Source: Hemerocallis citrina
Taxonomy: Eukaryota; Streptophyta; Magnoliopsida; Asparagales; Asphodelaceae
DNA length: 64,000 bases
Reading direction: 5' to 3'
NCBI GenBank assembly: GCA_017893485.1
Contig: CM030364.1
Span: 204,410,827 to 204,474,826 of the forward strand
Shown: piece by piece, positions 11,140 to 24,658 of the stretch
Layout: every line of letters starts with the position of its first letter
Numbering within the stretch: the stretch's first letter is position 1
The notes under the pieces: model-generated
Seen by the model: only the letters and a program-made list of their open reading frames with translations
What the model was told of the DNA's origin: nothing
Databases searched by the model: none
Position numbers and translations under genes: made by a program

Positions 11140-13186
11140 TTATCTGAAGGACCAAGATCCTTCTTCTTTTTTCTTGATAGAGATGTTGGTTGCTAGTGTA
11201 ACTTGCTGAGCCTCTTGAGCGTCTTCTATCAAGGTGTCTACGATCTTCGAAGTGGAGAGCATTGGACCACCTGCATGGAATTTTGTAGAAGTCCGAGTGG
11301 GTTTTGATCCTGCATTAACATTCTTTCTTACCCAAACAAAATTAGTATTCTTTTTTAATGAACGGTTATATGAAATATATCCTAATCTACAGCAGTAATG
11401 ACTTGTGATACGACTATGTCTTGAGTCATGCACACTTGCATAGCTTGGATTGGTTTATGATTAAATTGGAGATTGTGCAAGTGTGTATGACATGATGATT
11501 TACATTTTTGATGGTGTATTGGCTCTTCGTAACCAAGCCCACGATTATCATGATAAGATCTTGAATTTTTTGTAATAAGGTAACTGGGCCCTTCATACTT
11601 TTCTACAATTTTTTCAAGCTCAGTTACTCTTTTACATAATTTTTTCCTAGTTATCTCATCGTCTTTTGTATTCCAACGAAGAGTGTCTAGTGTAGCATCA
11701 AGAATCCTATTTTGTTCAAGAGCTTCATTACATCCTTCCACAACCTCATCAAATTTCTTTTTGCATTCTTTTAAATCATCTGTGAGTTTGGCGATATAAA
11801 AAGATTTCTCATGAATTTCTCTTAAGTGATCATCATGTGTTGCTAAAGACTCTCGAATTTGTTGTTTTAAGATTTCATTTTCTTCTAGCAATACATCATG
11901 ATCTTTTCTAAATGACGCAAATTTTTCCAAGAACAAGGCATTCTTATTTTTCAGTTTTTGATTTTTTGTAATACAAGAGTCATGGGCATCATTTGAAATT
12001 TTTTTATATTGCCTAAGTTCACGACTTAATTTCTTAGTATAGTCTTTCAAACCATTACACATGTCTACTAGTTCATCATAAGTGGGTTCTTCGATTACCT
12101 CTTCTTGAGATGGTGATTGCACCTCACCATTCCCAGGAGCCATGAAGCCGACGTCATCGTAGCCTTGCTCTCCCTCACTTGAATCGGAATCTAACCATGT
12201 TGCCTTCAGTGCCTTCTTTTCCAAACCTGTGTTTGAGCGGTAGTAGTCCCTATTCCTGTCTTGTGAGACAGGACAATTTGCACGGATGTGTCCAGGCTTC
12301 TTGCACTTATAGCACACATCATCTTTATCTTTCTCCCTTTCTCCTTGGTACCTGCCATATTTTTTTATGTTTGAGATACTTACGAAATTGCTTGGTCAAT
12401 AAGGCAATGTCCTCGTCTAACTCCTCGCGATTGAATCTACTTTTAATGGTCAGGATTTTTCTGCTTTTAGTGCAATTGTTTTCTCTTCGGCTTTTGGTTC
12501 AATCCCGATGTTTTGTCTGTATCTTTTGGTTTCTAACATTTTCATCTCATATGTCTTCAGCTTTCCTTGAAATGTGTAGTAGTTGAAACCCTTTTCCTCG
12601 AGGGTTTCCCTCATTGCAGCAGCCTTTACATCCCATTCTGGCGTGAGACAGCTTATGAGTTTTCCGACCTTTCGGTCATCATCCAACCCTTTACCTAAGC
12701 TCTCAAGTTCGTGGGCAATGATATCGAAACGGGCGAGCATTTGATCCACATTTTCCCCTGGCAACATGCGAAACACATCAAACTTATAGAAACATAAATT
12801 AACTTTAGCTTTTTCCTCAGAAGCGGTTCCCTCATGCCGCTTCAACATGTTGTTCCATATCTCGTATGCTATCTTACAGTTTCGCCCGCATCGCATTAGT
12901 TCTTCATTGTTCAACCCTGCATGGAGAGCCGTCATGGCTTTGGAATTTGCTATCTTGAGGGCCAACTCTGCTTTTGTTAAGGATGTCTTTCCGTCGCTAA
13001 CTGAATATCTATTTCATTGATGCACATGTTTCATACTTCTTCTCCAAGCATCTGTAGAAAATAAGACATACGAACTTTCCAAACATTAGCATTTTCCATC
13101 AAAAATGGTGATCGTGTAAGACTTGTCTCATTGGAGATGAATGGCTCCGATGAGTACAAGTTTTCGGGAGAAGGGATTTCGGCCAT
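11140..13186 (-). pseudogene. Copia B gag, broken
   Basis: The start codon at 13186 opens a reading with ENANVWKVRMSYFLQ, the usual copia Gag N terminus, soon followed by a stop and a frameshift. The body continues at 12450-12965, a UBN2-like Gag domain with LMRCGRNCKIAYEIW and FDVFRMLPGENVDQMLARF. The frame at 11382-12317 begins with the zinc knuckle CYKCKKPGHIRANC and continues as a long charged coiled coil. A further frame (11140-11433) has a second Cys/His-like segment (ITSHYCCRLGYISY...WVRKN) typical of the gag-pol boundary, but no protease follows. At least three frame breaks are visible. Confidence 0.85.
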
Positions 13187-13230
13187 TGGACCTTTTTGCT
13201 TAAGTTTTTAAGCGTTTGATAAGCACCTCG

Positions 13231-13241
13231 CTCTGATACCA
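13231..13241 (-). other. Primer-binding site (tRNA-Met) of copia B
   Basis: The minus strand reads TGGTATCAGAG directly after the 5' LTR, as in copia A. Confidence 0.9.
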
Positions 13242-14181
13242 CGTAAATCACCCTGGGGGGGTGAATAGGGTGATTGTGCGGATAAAAAATTACTTACATA
13301 AAATGCACAGTAAATAAAAAGTTAGGAAGAGCAAACATAGATAGCAATGCTCCGCCACAAGCATTTCACTATACTCAAAACCCTTGTACAGTGATTCTCG
13401 GAAATAGGCCGAGAGATTTATTATACCCACAGGACTTCTAAGACAAGTCCCGTCAATCTCACCGAAATGGAAGAAAGAAAAAGAAACTCAAGATCTTAAA
13501 TGATCTTGACTGAAGAATACCAACTAGCTATCACACACACTCGGATTGATTGTTGAAAGATTAGTTCAGAAGATTTTTCTCAGAAGTAATAGGTGAAGAA
13601 TACTCAGTGGGTTCGGCCAATTAAATAGATTGGGAAGTGTATCGATCAAAATTGGAAACGATACATTTCGAAAATGTGAACATCGCAAAAGTGCGGTCGA
13701 CCGTAATCTTGGTGCAGTCGAGCGTTCAGCTCTCTGACGTAAAGTCGAGAGATGAAAGGTCGACTGCTTCTTATGCAATTGAAAGTTGCAGTCGACTGCG
13801 CTGCGGTCGACCGTCATGAGGTGCGGTCGACCGGTATCGCGCTGTTCATACCGAATCCACTTTATATTTTACCAAACGAACTAATCAATCAATCAATCAA
13901 TTTTATAGATTTAAGTCTCACAAATATGGAATGATAGCAGCTGGTCTTGATGGCTTTCTATTGATCAATCAGTTTCTCTTTTTGAATATCTTCTCCTTTT
14001 ACTTGATTTCTCAATCTTTCTCTATTATATTCCTTCTTTGAATATTCTTGAAACTTTATCCTTATTTCAATATTCTTGAATCTCTCTTGGATATTGTTTT
14101 GTCCTAAAAATCTGAATAACTTAATTCAAACTTATTAGTAATTGTAGACATGTTTTGTGCACACCAAACTAAGAGTCAGCA
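13242..14181 (-). repeat. 5' LTR of copia B
   Basis: 940 bases, collinear with 7738-8751 but missing about 68 bases. The inner terminus reads CG instead of TG. The outer end, CA at 14180-14181, is followed by the TACAT duplication. It carries a cluster of GTCGAC palindromes at 13690-13835. Confidence 0.9.
13861..13866 (-). promoter_or_regulatory. TATA box in copia B LTR
   Basis: The minus strand reads AATATAAAGTGG. It lies just upstream, in the sense of transcription, of the GTCGAC palindrome cluster, which would therefore fall in the element leader RNA. Confidence 0.5.
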
Positions 14182-14186
14182 TACAT

Positions 14187-14448
14187 TAGTCTAAGTATGT
14201 AAAATCAAGTCATTTGAAATTCATTTGTTCATCCATCATGTCATTATTACAATTTTAAAAAAAGATATCCAGCCATACAATTTTGTAAGATTTCAATGGA
14301 TGGGCAAATGAATTTCAGATGACTTGATTTTACATATTTAGACTAATTTAGACTTGTAAATCAATGTGAACGGTTCGGATCGACAATACGAAGGCCCGAA
14401 GGCCGAGTGCACACGGAGTGTACATGAATGCTAGTGCACAACGAAATG
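14187..14448. mobile_element. MITE family M copy 4, right part
   Basis: It continues the arm interrupted at 7737 (TAGTCTAAGTATGTAAAATC) through the centre and right arm to GCACAACGAAATG. Joined by position with 7651-7737 it makes a unit of about 350 bp with both arms. Confidence 0.8.
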
Positions 14449-14465
14449 TTTATATATAGAGAGAG

Positions 14466-14804
14466 AGCCCCTTCCGTTGTGCACTAGCCTCCGTGTGCAT
14501 TCGGTCTTTGGATCTTCGTATCAACGATCCAAACCGTTCACATTGATCTACACGTCTAAATTAGTATATGTAAAATCAAGTCATTTGAAATTCATTTGTC
14601 CATCCATCAGGTCATTATTAAAAAAAATGATATTCAGCCGTACAATTTTGTAACGCTTTAATGGATGTGCAAATGAATTCCAAATGACTTTGATTTTACA
14701 TATTTAGACTAATTTAAACGTGTAGATCAATGTGAACGATTCGGATTATCGATACGAATGCCCGAAAGCCGAGTGCACAGGAAGCTAGTACACAACGAAG
14801 GGGA
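14466..14804. mobile_element. MITE family M, copy 5 (full length)
   Basis: This is the best-preserved copy. Arm CCCCTTCCGTTGTGCACTAG at the left matches inverted CTAGTACACAACGAAGGGG at the right, with long inner arms and a short ATGATATTCAGCC centre. It is flanked by a short GA run on the left and (TA)n on the right. Confidence 0.85.
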
Positions 14805-14806
<2 letters not shown>

Positions 14807-14858
<52 letters not shown>

Positions 14859-15235
14859 AATCTTCGGTTGCAAACGCACTATAGCGTGCAAACCACTGAA
14901 GTCATTTGAAACAACGGCCTAGGGTATAATAAAATCGTTGTTTCAAACAACAGCTTCATGAGTCATTTGAAACAACGGCCTAGGGTATAATAAAGTCGTC
15001 GTTTCAAACAACTTCGGGCTTCATAGGGCATTTGCACACGTTTACACGCTATAGTCGTTTGCAACCAAAGATCATCGTCAATTGCAAATGCACTGTATCG
15101 TGCATACACATGCAAATCACTGAAGCCGTTGCTTGAAACAACGGCATAGGATATAATAAAGCAGTTGTTTCAAACAACTTCAGGCTCCATAGGGCGCTTG
15201 CACACTACAGCCGTTTGCAAATGGACATGTTTTGA
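14807..15235. repeat. (TA)n and palindromic block
   Basis: About 24 TA repeats (14807-14854) are followed by an array of AACAACGGCCTAGG...AAACAAC palindromes (14905-15010 and 15130-15180). These alternate with TTTGCACGCTA / TAGCGTGCAAA hairpin arms. This is the same repeat as at 7235-7435, partly duplicated here. No coding frame is seen. Confidence 0.7.
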
Positions 15236-15567
15236 TTTTTGAAGCAGAGAGATCATAAGTGTATCAAAAAAGACCCATAAGCAGAAATGTATGGATTACA
15301 GTTCATATGACATACATTATGGCTAAGTGCACTCAAATTAGTGTAAATATATTCTCTCTCAGTGATTTTAATAATTTACAAACAATAAGGCTATCCAAGA
15401 TTTCTTTCTACACTCCCAAAACATCCCAAAAATATCACCACCTCTGCTTACATTTTACAAACAATAACACCACACATTTGGACAATGATGGAAACTTATA
15501 TGATACAACAAAAAATGCAACTGAATCATAATTAGATACAACACAATCATAACGATGGCAAGCAGGT
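15236..15567 (-). other. Probable 3' UTR of the CNGC gene
   Basis: AT-rich, non-coding DNA directly after the CNGC stop codon. No repeat family of this window enters it. The cleavage site was not located. Confidence 0.4.
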
Positions 15568-18500
15568 CTATTGCTCTTCAGCAGTGAAATCAGGCTCTGA
15601 AGGCTTCTGCAACAACAAGACAGGCATCCTTTCCGGCAACCTTGTCTTCCTCGTCCTGTTCCTTCTCAAAGCCCTCAGCGCATTCACTGCAAATCTTGAC
15701 GCGTATATAGTCGCTCCAAGGCTTGGGGAACTTCCATTCCCTCTCACAAGTGCTGCTTGCAGCCTATTCTCCTCTTCTCTTAAAGACTCCTCGAGCTTCT
15801 TCCTAGCGTATCTTCGCCATGCTGCTTGTATGAAACATGCAGCCCATGTCCGCCACTGCTGCGAGTAAAGCCTAAAAGTATGGCGAAGTTGTTTGCTGTG
15901 GAGGCGGCGAAATTGAGAGGCAACGAATTTGAGGTCATCTGACATTAGAGCGAAAGCTTCAACCTCAGAGAGGGTTTTGACGGTTCGAGTTGAAGTGGGG
16001 AGGCTAGACGAGTTGTGAGGGTCGAGGGCCCAAGTGAGAAGCTCCTCGCCGCAGAAGTCACCGGCCTTTAGGTAGTCAGAATTGAAGAAGCCTGTGCGTC
16101 CCCCATTGGTCGTGACGCTAAAGAGTTTTCCCCGCATGATAAATAACATCTCATCAACGGGGTCTCCCTCACGGATGATACAGCTCTCTTGGGTATAGAG
16201 AACAGGTTTTAGGCGGTCACACATGGCGTCCATCAGCTGATCATCCATTTTTTCGAACATGGGAACCTACAGAGATAAGGGATAGTATAAACAATTAGAA
16301 TAATGTATTTGAAAGATTTAGGTAAAAGATTGTGTAGCGTTCGTGAGAGAGATTGCAAAAATAAAAATGAGATAAAAATATTATAGCATAACTCAAAGTT
16401 GTCATACATTTTCCAACACGACTTAAAAACATTCATTTTTGAACCATTTAAGTGTAGGAGATGAGTACTCAAACTCTTAAATAGTAAGCATGTATCAAAA
16501 TTCTCATCCAATAGAAAATTTCTGAGATACCTTAACAAGTTTGAAACCGTTGTGTATAATATGAGTCTGTTAAATACTTCTATTTGTCATGAAAATATAG
16601 AAAAGAATTACTCTTCCTCTATTAGCCTTCTAGTGATTTTGGGAATGTAATGCAAAATAAGAAATAGGGTAAAATGTCTGTTATACTCATTGTCACCTTC
16701 TACATTAAACTTAAAACACAAGAGTCGAAGAATGGAAACAATATCAGTTGACCTAGCTTCCACTGGCTAACTATCTAATGCCTAAATTCAATTTGTAGAT
16801 TTCTCCTATTTATGCAATGAGTGTATGTATGGGATGGGTATGTTCTATAATAAAATAAAATAAAATAAAATAAAATAACACAATTAAATTAAATTAAACT
16901 AAAATAAAATAAATTTGTAGATTTCTAAAGAAATGCAGGAGAAAGCTAATTTTGATGTCACTAAGCATACCAGAAAGCAGAAATCTACATGCACAAGAAG
17001 CCTCTGCTTGTGTCTGCTCGTTATAGGTGGATGTGTGCAAGGGCTGATTCCAGACAGATTGTAGCTAAATAATCATAATGCAAATAATATACAGGGGGCT
17101 TGGGCTTTCGTTTCTAGATATATAACAAGCAACCTATTTTCCCTGGGAAAAGACTTTGAGAGCCTCAACACGGGGTAAAAAGTTAATTGTCCAACTTCAG
17201 AATAAGGCTCTCTCCGAGATAGAGTGAAAAAGGAGTTTTGGGAGTGGAGTAACCTACGTCCACATAACTCCATGTAACTCCATTCCCAGACCGATAAGTG
17301 CTAGCTAAAAACAGCATGAGTAGCAAGCTAAAAGATGTTAAACTTCTTATCAGTTATGGAAGAAGCAAAACAAAAATAAGTCACAAGTTAAACGCAAATA
17401 TGTCTCATTCACAATGCACAGACTATTATGACTTGTCATGGTTACTGAAAAAGAGAAAAAGCATGCTTTCCTCAAGGTTTGTGTAATGATCTTAACATAG
17501 CTGAACAAATAAACCTCATTAGCTCACTAACAGACACGAAATACTCTGGGAAATGACTTACCCTCATGAGTAGCGCAAGACATAGATGACGCTTTATGTC
17601 CCTCCTAATGTCTTTAGGCAAGTTCTGGAGGAGACTCTCTTCATCAACTCCTCTTGTTTCTTGCCACCTGTACTGCTCATGACGGCGTATTCGCTCCTTC
17701 AAGCTCTCAGGGAGCAAACGGTGAGACATCCATTGCTCTGCATCTCGCCTCTTCACCCTCATTTCTTCTATTCTCACGGTAGTGGATTGCAGGTATGTCT
17801 GGGGAAATGGTCGAAAATTTGTTTAACTACTAATGAAAACTAAAATAGTATAATAATGGACAAGAAAGGAGTATTAGGAGGGATAACAAGAAGAATGATA
17901 AAATTTCCCAATAATAGAACACGAAGATTCTCCTTATATTTGAACGAAAAAATTAGAAAATTCTATAATCACTGAGCAAGCCATCCCATGAATGATCCTC
18001 ACTGTTAATGATCTTCAAGGCATAAGACCAATGTGGTTTGGAGATCGACCATTCATCCATCAAAGTGGTTGCGAAATGAACCACTTCCAAATAACAGAAC
18101 AAATTGGATCAAGTCACTTGATGAAGGAATAAGATGTCTTCAAACTCCTTGACTCTGTACACATACATTTTGAGCATGGAGAAGGTGATCAACCATGCGG
18201 GTAGCCCGTAAGGAGTAAAAGTGATTATCCATTCATAATCACTACATCAGGTAATTTACTGATACAAATATTAGGCTCTCATTTCTCATAATAGATACCA
18301 CCTAGATGATGCAAGTTTTGTGCATGCATGATGCATATGAAATGAAAATGTCTAGGTGCACAGTTAACTTCAGTGATATAACAGAAATTTCAAAATATGC
18401 ATTAAAACACAATAAAGATAAGGTGGATGGCGTATGGGAAGGCAGATCTTGCCCATCATTGCCTCACCACCAAAAACGAGATGATGTTTATTATTATAAT

Positions 18501-21500
18501 ACTCCCTCCGTTCCAAAATGGAAGTTGTTTAAGCTTTTTATTTTTTTTACAAAATGTAAGTAGCTTAGGCTTTTCAACGCAACTCTTAATGTCTTACTAA
18601 TTAATTTTTTGACCAAACAACCAACTATACCCTTGATAGATTAATTTTAGATAAATAAACTTAACAATCAAATAGGAGGGCATTTTCCTAAGTACACTAT
18701 TAATAAGTTAATTAATTGGTTTAATTAAGATGGATAATGATTTTTTAATACACTCATCTAGATGTTTCTTTAAAAGAGTGTGGAAACCTTAAACGACTTA
18801 CATTTTGGAACGGAGGGAGTAACAAATAGAGGTGCTTCTGCTCATAAAGAAAACAACAAAATGAAATGCACTTTTACAGAAAATCTACGAGACACCTCTA
18901 AGACAAAGCAATTTAATTCTGTTGGAATATGCGATAAGATATTTTAGATTTAGCTAATATTTTGTATGTGGTTAGATAAGATTTATATGTGGGTTGATAT
19001 ATATGATCCATATTTGGGATGATAGAGGACTTTCCTTGTGCCTAAATTTTATAGCCTATTTATAGGTCTCTATATTTTTCATTATGAATCTCTGAATATC
19101 AAGAAGTTCATTACCTCCAACTTGTTCAACATGATATCAGAGCATTTTGATCCTCCTTAAGCACCCTATGTCTTGAGTAACAGGAAGAGAGTCATCTCTC
19201 TCAAAAAAATTATCTCCTTCTTTAGTTGTCACACTTAAGATGTGGACTTTCATATCCGGTCCTCCATATTTAGATTGATGCGGACTTTCACATTTGGTCC
19301 TCCTCCATATTCAGATTTTCAAATCTAGTTCTCCTTCATATTCAGATTTTCATATCTGATCCTCCTTATTCAGATTTACAGACCTAGTCCTCTTCCAGAT
19401 ACAGATTTCTAAATCCGGTCCTCCTCAAGATGCGAATTTCATATCCCATCTTCCTCTATATTAAGATTTTCATATCCGATCTTCCTCCATATTCAGATTT
19501 TCATATCCGGTCCTACTCCATATTCAGTTTCGCATTCAGATTCGTAGACCAGCCCTCTTCTAGTTGCAGATTTCTAGATCTGGTCCTCCTCGAGATGCAA
19601 ATTTTCAGATTCGGCCCTCAAGATTTGAATTTTCATATCTGTTCAAATTCAGATTTCCATATCCGATCTCATCTAAATTCATTTTTTATGCACTATCCGG
19701 TTTCACCCGCAACGCACTAGATTTATTCCGCTCTATCCGGTTTCATCCTCAAAGCGCTCAATTTCCTCCGCGCTATCCGGTTTCATCCGCAACGTGCTCG
19801 ATTCCTCTATGAAGTGTTGACTTATGTAGTTAAATTCCTTGTCGCTTTCTTTGGTCAGTTTAAATCTCGGCTCCATTTAAGTTGGACTTCAACTTCGTTC
19901 ACCTCCAACTTGAGGGGGTGTTGGAATATGTGATAGAATATTTTAGATTTAGTTAATATTTCGTATGTGATTAGAAAAAATTTATATGTGGGTTGATATA
20001 TATTATCAATATTTGGTATGGTTGAGAACTTTCTTTATGCTCAAGTTTTGTAGTCTATTTAAAGGTCTCTATGTTTTTCTTTATGTATCTCTCAATATAA
20101 AGAAGTTTAATAATATTTTATTGTTCAACAAATTCAATAGGTTCTATCTTAATTTGTAAAGATCCACTTTGGTCGCCATCCATTTTAAGCCTTCTTTTAC
20201 CAAAAAAAAAAGGCATCGACTTACGAATTGAGAAATTTGTATTAATGACCCAAATAATTGACCAAATTTTAGGACAAGCTTACAACCTCACGTTGAATTA
20301 TCCGAAAATGCTTGAACAGTTGAATTTGAACCGTGTGGCTCTCATGACACCTTAATCTTTGAAAACTCCAAAACTTTAAAGTTGGAATTAGAGTTATTTG
20401 ATATATTTTATCCAATCAAATATCCATCTGTGTACCATAAACTCTAATCCTAATCCTGCACATATGGAAGCCCACATCCAATCACATGATATAAGTAACC
20501 GCCTATCTTTATCATCTCTTTTTATTATCTTTCTTCAAGAGAGCTCACCATCGTGGGGGCATCTTATGGATGAACCAAACAAATCATCATGTTTAAAATA
20601 CATAAATAGTATAAGAAAACGAGAACAAGCCATTTGAACTTTGAGTACCCTTGCATCATAGCATTAAAAAACAAAGAAGAAAATAAAAAATAAAAAAATA
20701 CAGCCTTTCAATCTCTTTACGTTTCAAATGCAGGCAAACAGATTTCAAATTGACTTGATTTCACATCTTACGACTACTTCGGGCATTTATAACAAAATGA
20801 ACGATAAGATTGCTTATAGGATGTCGCCACAATGAAGGTGCGCCTTGGACTCTCCATCCTTATCGAGAGCTCAGAGCTCTTGAACATTTCCCTTGTATAT
20901 ATTTGTGTATTCCTATCCTCCCTTTTCCGAGAATTGTTGCGCTATTGTGTTCTCATTGTGTCACTTGTGTCACGTGCAATATCTTTTGGGCACCCCCAAA
21001 TAGGAACATCCCCCCCCTCCCCCACACACCCCACCACCACCACCACAAACACGCACACACGCATGCACCCCGAATCACATTACAGACGCAAGTGCGCACA
21101 CACAAAAAAACCCCAAAACAAAAGCCACAAAGAGGAAGAGAGGGTGGAGGAGAGAGAAGTCGTAGTAAGTGTTGTACAAGTAGGACCTCTAATTCCAAAA
21201 GTTGCCAGTCAAAAGTTAGCATACTTTTTTGAGAATTACACTATAATCTATCCCCCATTTTAAACTAAGAACTTTCTTCACAGACACTGATTCCAAATTT
21301 TGAACCATCTGTAAACTCTCTGTCCATGAACATGGTAACCTAGAATGTCCTGTAAGACTGTAATCAAATCAACTTATTTAAAACCATTTTAACATTCCAA
21401 ATATACCAATCGAAGGTCCCCTAGTCATGTGATGCAACTTCTGGTTGTGAATTATGAACCATAGAAATTGTTGAAATACTGAAATATTGCACAAAAAGTA

Positions 21501-24500
21501 GTAAACATTAGAATCTAGGAGCAAGAATAACTATCATACCAAGGAAAATGTACACATAGATTGTTAAAACCACAAAACGCCATAGACTAATGTTTTGAGG
21601 CTAGAATGCTGCTGCTTATTTTAAATACTTGAAGTATTGACTTCAGGCAAACCAAACATATAGAAAAACAAAAATTTGTCCAAACTTGAAATCGTTCCAA
21701 ATGTTCTTTTAGAATGGATAACACCATATAAACTAAAATTGAGTATGGCTGTTAACCACTAAAGGATGCTACAAGTTAGTAAAGTGTAATCTGAATCATT
21801 TCTATTTCTTGCTAAATCAGTTTGTAAATTAAAGCAACTGAGAGTTCCAGTGCATTAATTCTCCATCAAATATTTACAATGACAATACAAACCAGACGTT
21901 AGCAAAACCTACACAGCAATACAAAATATATTATAAGAACAAATTTCCCAAGCTGTAGCATAATATTCTTAAGCAAATCATCAGCAATGAGCAATTGGAG
22001 GTATAAATAGACTATCCTCTTACCCATCAGTCATACAAGTTCATACAAACTAAAAAAAGTAGATCAACTAACAAAAAATGGAAGGTAGCAAGATAGACAA
22101 TAAAGGCTTAAACCTGCATATTTCCAATGAGAAATGAGAACAAGACCAAGCCAGAGATGGACATGAAAACAGCAAATAAAATCTCCCAAGTATATGTACT
22201 TGTTACAAGATTTTGGCCAAGAGCACTGCAAACAGAAAACTCAAGATGACAAATATGATAACAAAAAAACATGATTATATATGATAGCTGTAAATTGACT
22301 CTAGGCAAAGTGTCAAAGACTACTTCAAAAGAATTAAAATATTCAACATAATAAGAGTAAATGCATGATCGCTTCCTGATTCGAAATTTCAAATAGACTG
22401 CCGAGGGCAACAAAAGAACCCATATGCCCAAATTTATTGTACTAATGACATAAATAATGAAACAGAAATATTCATATTTTATCACTAATGCCCTGCAAAT
22501 GGTCAAAAAACATCACTAATGCTCTGCAGAGTCAAAGCAAAATTTTGAGCTCTCTAGTAGTTCTCTAAAAGGACATATTTTCTAGAATGGTCAATAAAAT
22601 AGCATCAACAGAGAATGACATAAATAATGAAACAGAAGTATTCATATTTTATCACTAATGCCCTGCATATGATCAAAAAACATCACTAATGCTCTGCAGA
22701 GTCAAAGCAAAATTTTGAGCTCTCTAGTAGTTCTCTAGAAGGACATATTTACTAGAATGGTCAATAAATTAGCATCAAGAGAGCCAACTCAACAAGAAGA
22801 AAAAAAAAATTTGAACCTACTGTCTATGTTGAATATTACAATTTAATATAATATTCCCAGGGAGATAATCATCCTCTCATACAGTTACTCTAAGGAAGTT
22901 TGAACTAATTTTTGTTTCTCAATGCATCTAGTGGGTTTAAAATGAAGAGGCTTTCAATAATAGATGGGTACACTAAATTCATGGACAAAAAGTGTACAAA
23001 TGACATGGGTCTTGATCCATTTATGTTTTCAACTATGGCTATGATAGTACAGTGTGGATCAAATTTCCTTCTTTGCAATTTTAATGCCCCATTCTCTTAT
23101 AAGATACACATACTATCTAGGGGATGACCTGCACCCCTTATTGATTTGTATGGTCTAAAACATGAGAAAAGATAAAGAAAGTAGCTTCTGCAGATATAGA
23201 GATTCATGATAACAAAACCAAAATTGAATATTATTCTTCACAAACCTCAGATTTTGCAGCCCAAACCAAAGGCAGTAAAACAACTTCTGCAGAAATTTCC
23301 TCGACTGAACAACATTTTGAAGAGCTAAAAGATATATTCCAAAATTAAATATAGTTGGATCTGGATTGTCTACAGGGCAACCCTTAGCAATAGCAGATAA
23401 CTCCTTGGCCACTGTATCATTTCTACAATACCAAGATCGTGACGAGCAATTTTGTTCATCACAAACACTTCTCCAACATGCATATTCCCGTTCAATAGAA
23501 AGAAAATACCAGAAGGCTCCAAGTACCTGAGAGAAAATTTTCCAACATTAGGCAGTCTCTATTAAGTACTGAAGCAAACAAAACACTCTCTTCCAAAAAG
23601 ATAAAACTTTTGACTTCTGTGATTTGAAATGTTCTTTTCCAAACTTACCAACAGAGATAGCATCAGCTAAATCTGAATAACACTGAAAACAAAAATTCCA
23701 TCTACATGATAAAAGTTAAAACTTCGAAAGAACAACAATTATGATCTTGTAAGAGAATTCATTCTACACTTTGTACTAAGAGTACAAATGTAAATAACTA
23801 TTCTTCCCAAGTGCTATTATCATCTGATGGCAAGTTTTGACAAATCCTTTATCCTATCTATCTAATGTACTAGATAACAGTATCAATTTTCTACATTGAC
23901 ATAAAAACAAATCTCTTTGTTGACCATTTTGGTCGCATGCAACTTATTAACAAAGTCACTATAATTGTTTCTTCATGAAATCAAGTCCAGTTCATTTATC
24001 TCCAAAAAATTCAGAAAGGTATATCAAGAACAAAATTAATTTCTTAAAAAAATTTAAATCACTGAATAACGCCATGATCTGTATGATCTTTGATTAATAT
24101 AAGTAGAGAATCCAGAAATTTCTGCTCAGCTTTGCCTTCATACACAAATTTAGCTTCCTTATAACTGAACTAAAGTTGAATGTAACTATGCCATCTCTTG
24201 ACTCTTGCCAATATAAAGAGAATTCACCCTGAGATTTGTTCAAAGGGGCATCGAAACATGTGTATCTTCTTTGATCTAGATGTTTTCAGTTTGGCAATTA
24301 AGATAGTTAGACTGAGAACAGCTAGTATTATTTGGAATATTTACTCAACTTACACTCATCTTCTTGGTTGAAACTGTCCAGATAATTTGGTATATTTAAT
24401 CCCTCAGGTCCTCAGAATATATCACCTTCCTTAGGTAAGCCTTAAGTGAAGTAACACCACTCTCCTCATAAATAACTATTTCCATGTTTCTTTTATCTTG

Positions 24501-24624
24501 TTTAACAGACAACAAAAAGGTAACTAAAGAAGTCAGTGTATCAAAGCACTGCAGCGCAGATGCATCGCTTCCCACTCTTAAGTGGGAGATCCAAGGTCTA
24601 ATCCCCCCCCCCCCCCCCCCCACC

Positions 24625-24658
<34 letters not shown>

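Larger units (their letters stand above)
7738..14181 (-). mobile_element. Copia-type element B: non-autonomous, gag plus extra ORF, no pol
   Basis: Structure on the minus strand: 5' LTR (13242-14181), PBS (13231-13241), decayed gag (about 11140-13186), an unrelated ORF (9576-10706), PPT (8752-8766) and 3' LTR (7738-8751). The 5-bp target duplication TACAT flanks both ends. The internal region is about 4.5 kb. No protease, integrase or reverse transcriptase motif was found on either strand, so it would depend on enzymes from a relative. Non-coding parts carry many CGGTCGACCG palindromes. Confidence 0.85.

Noticed and set aside
20810..21263. Overlapping plus-strand frames of about 140 codons
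   Set aside because: Composition-driven by C/CA-rich low-complexity DNA within a CNGC intron, with no domain.
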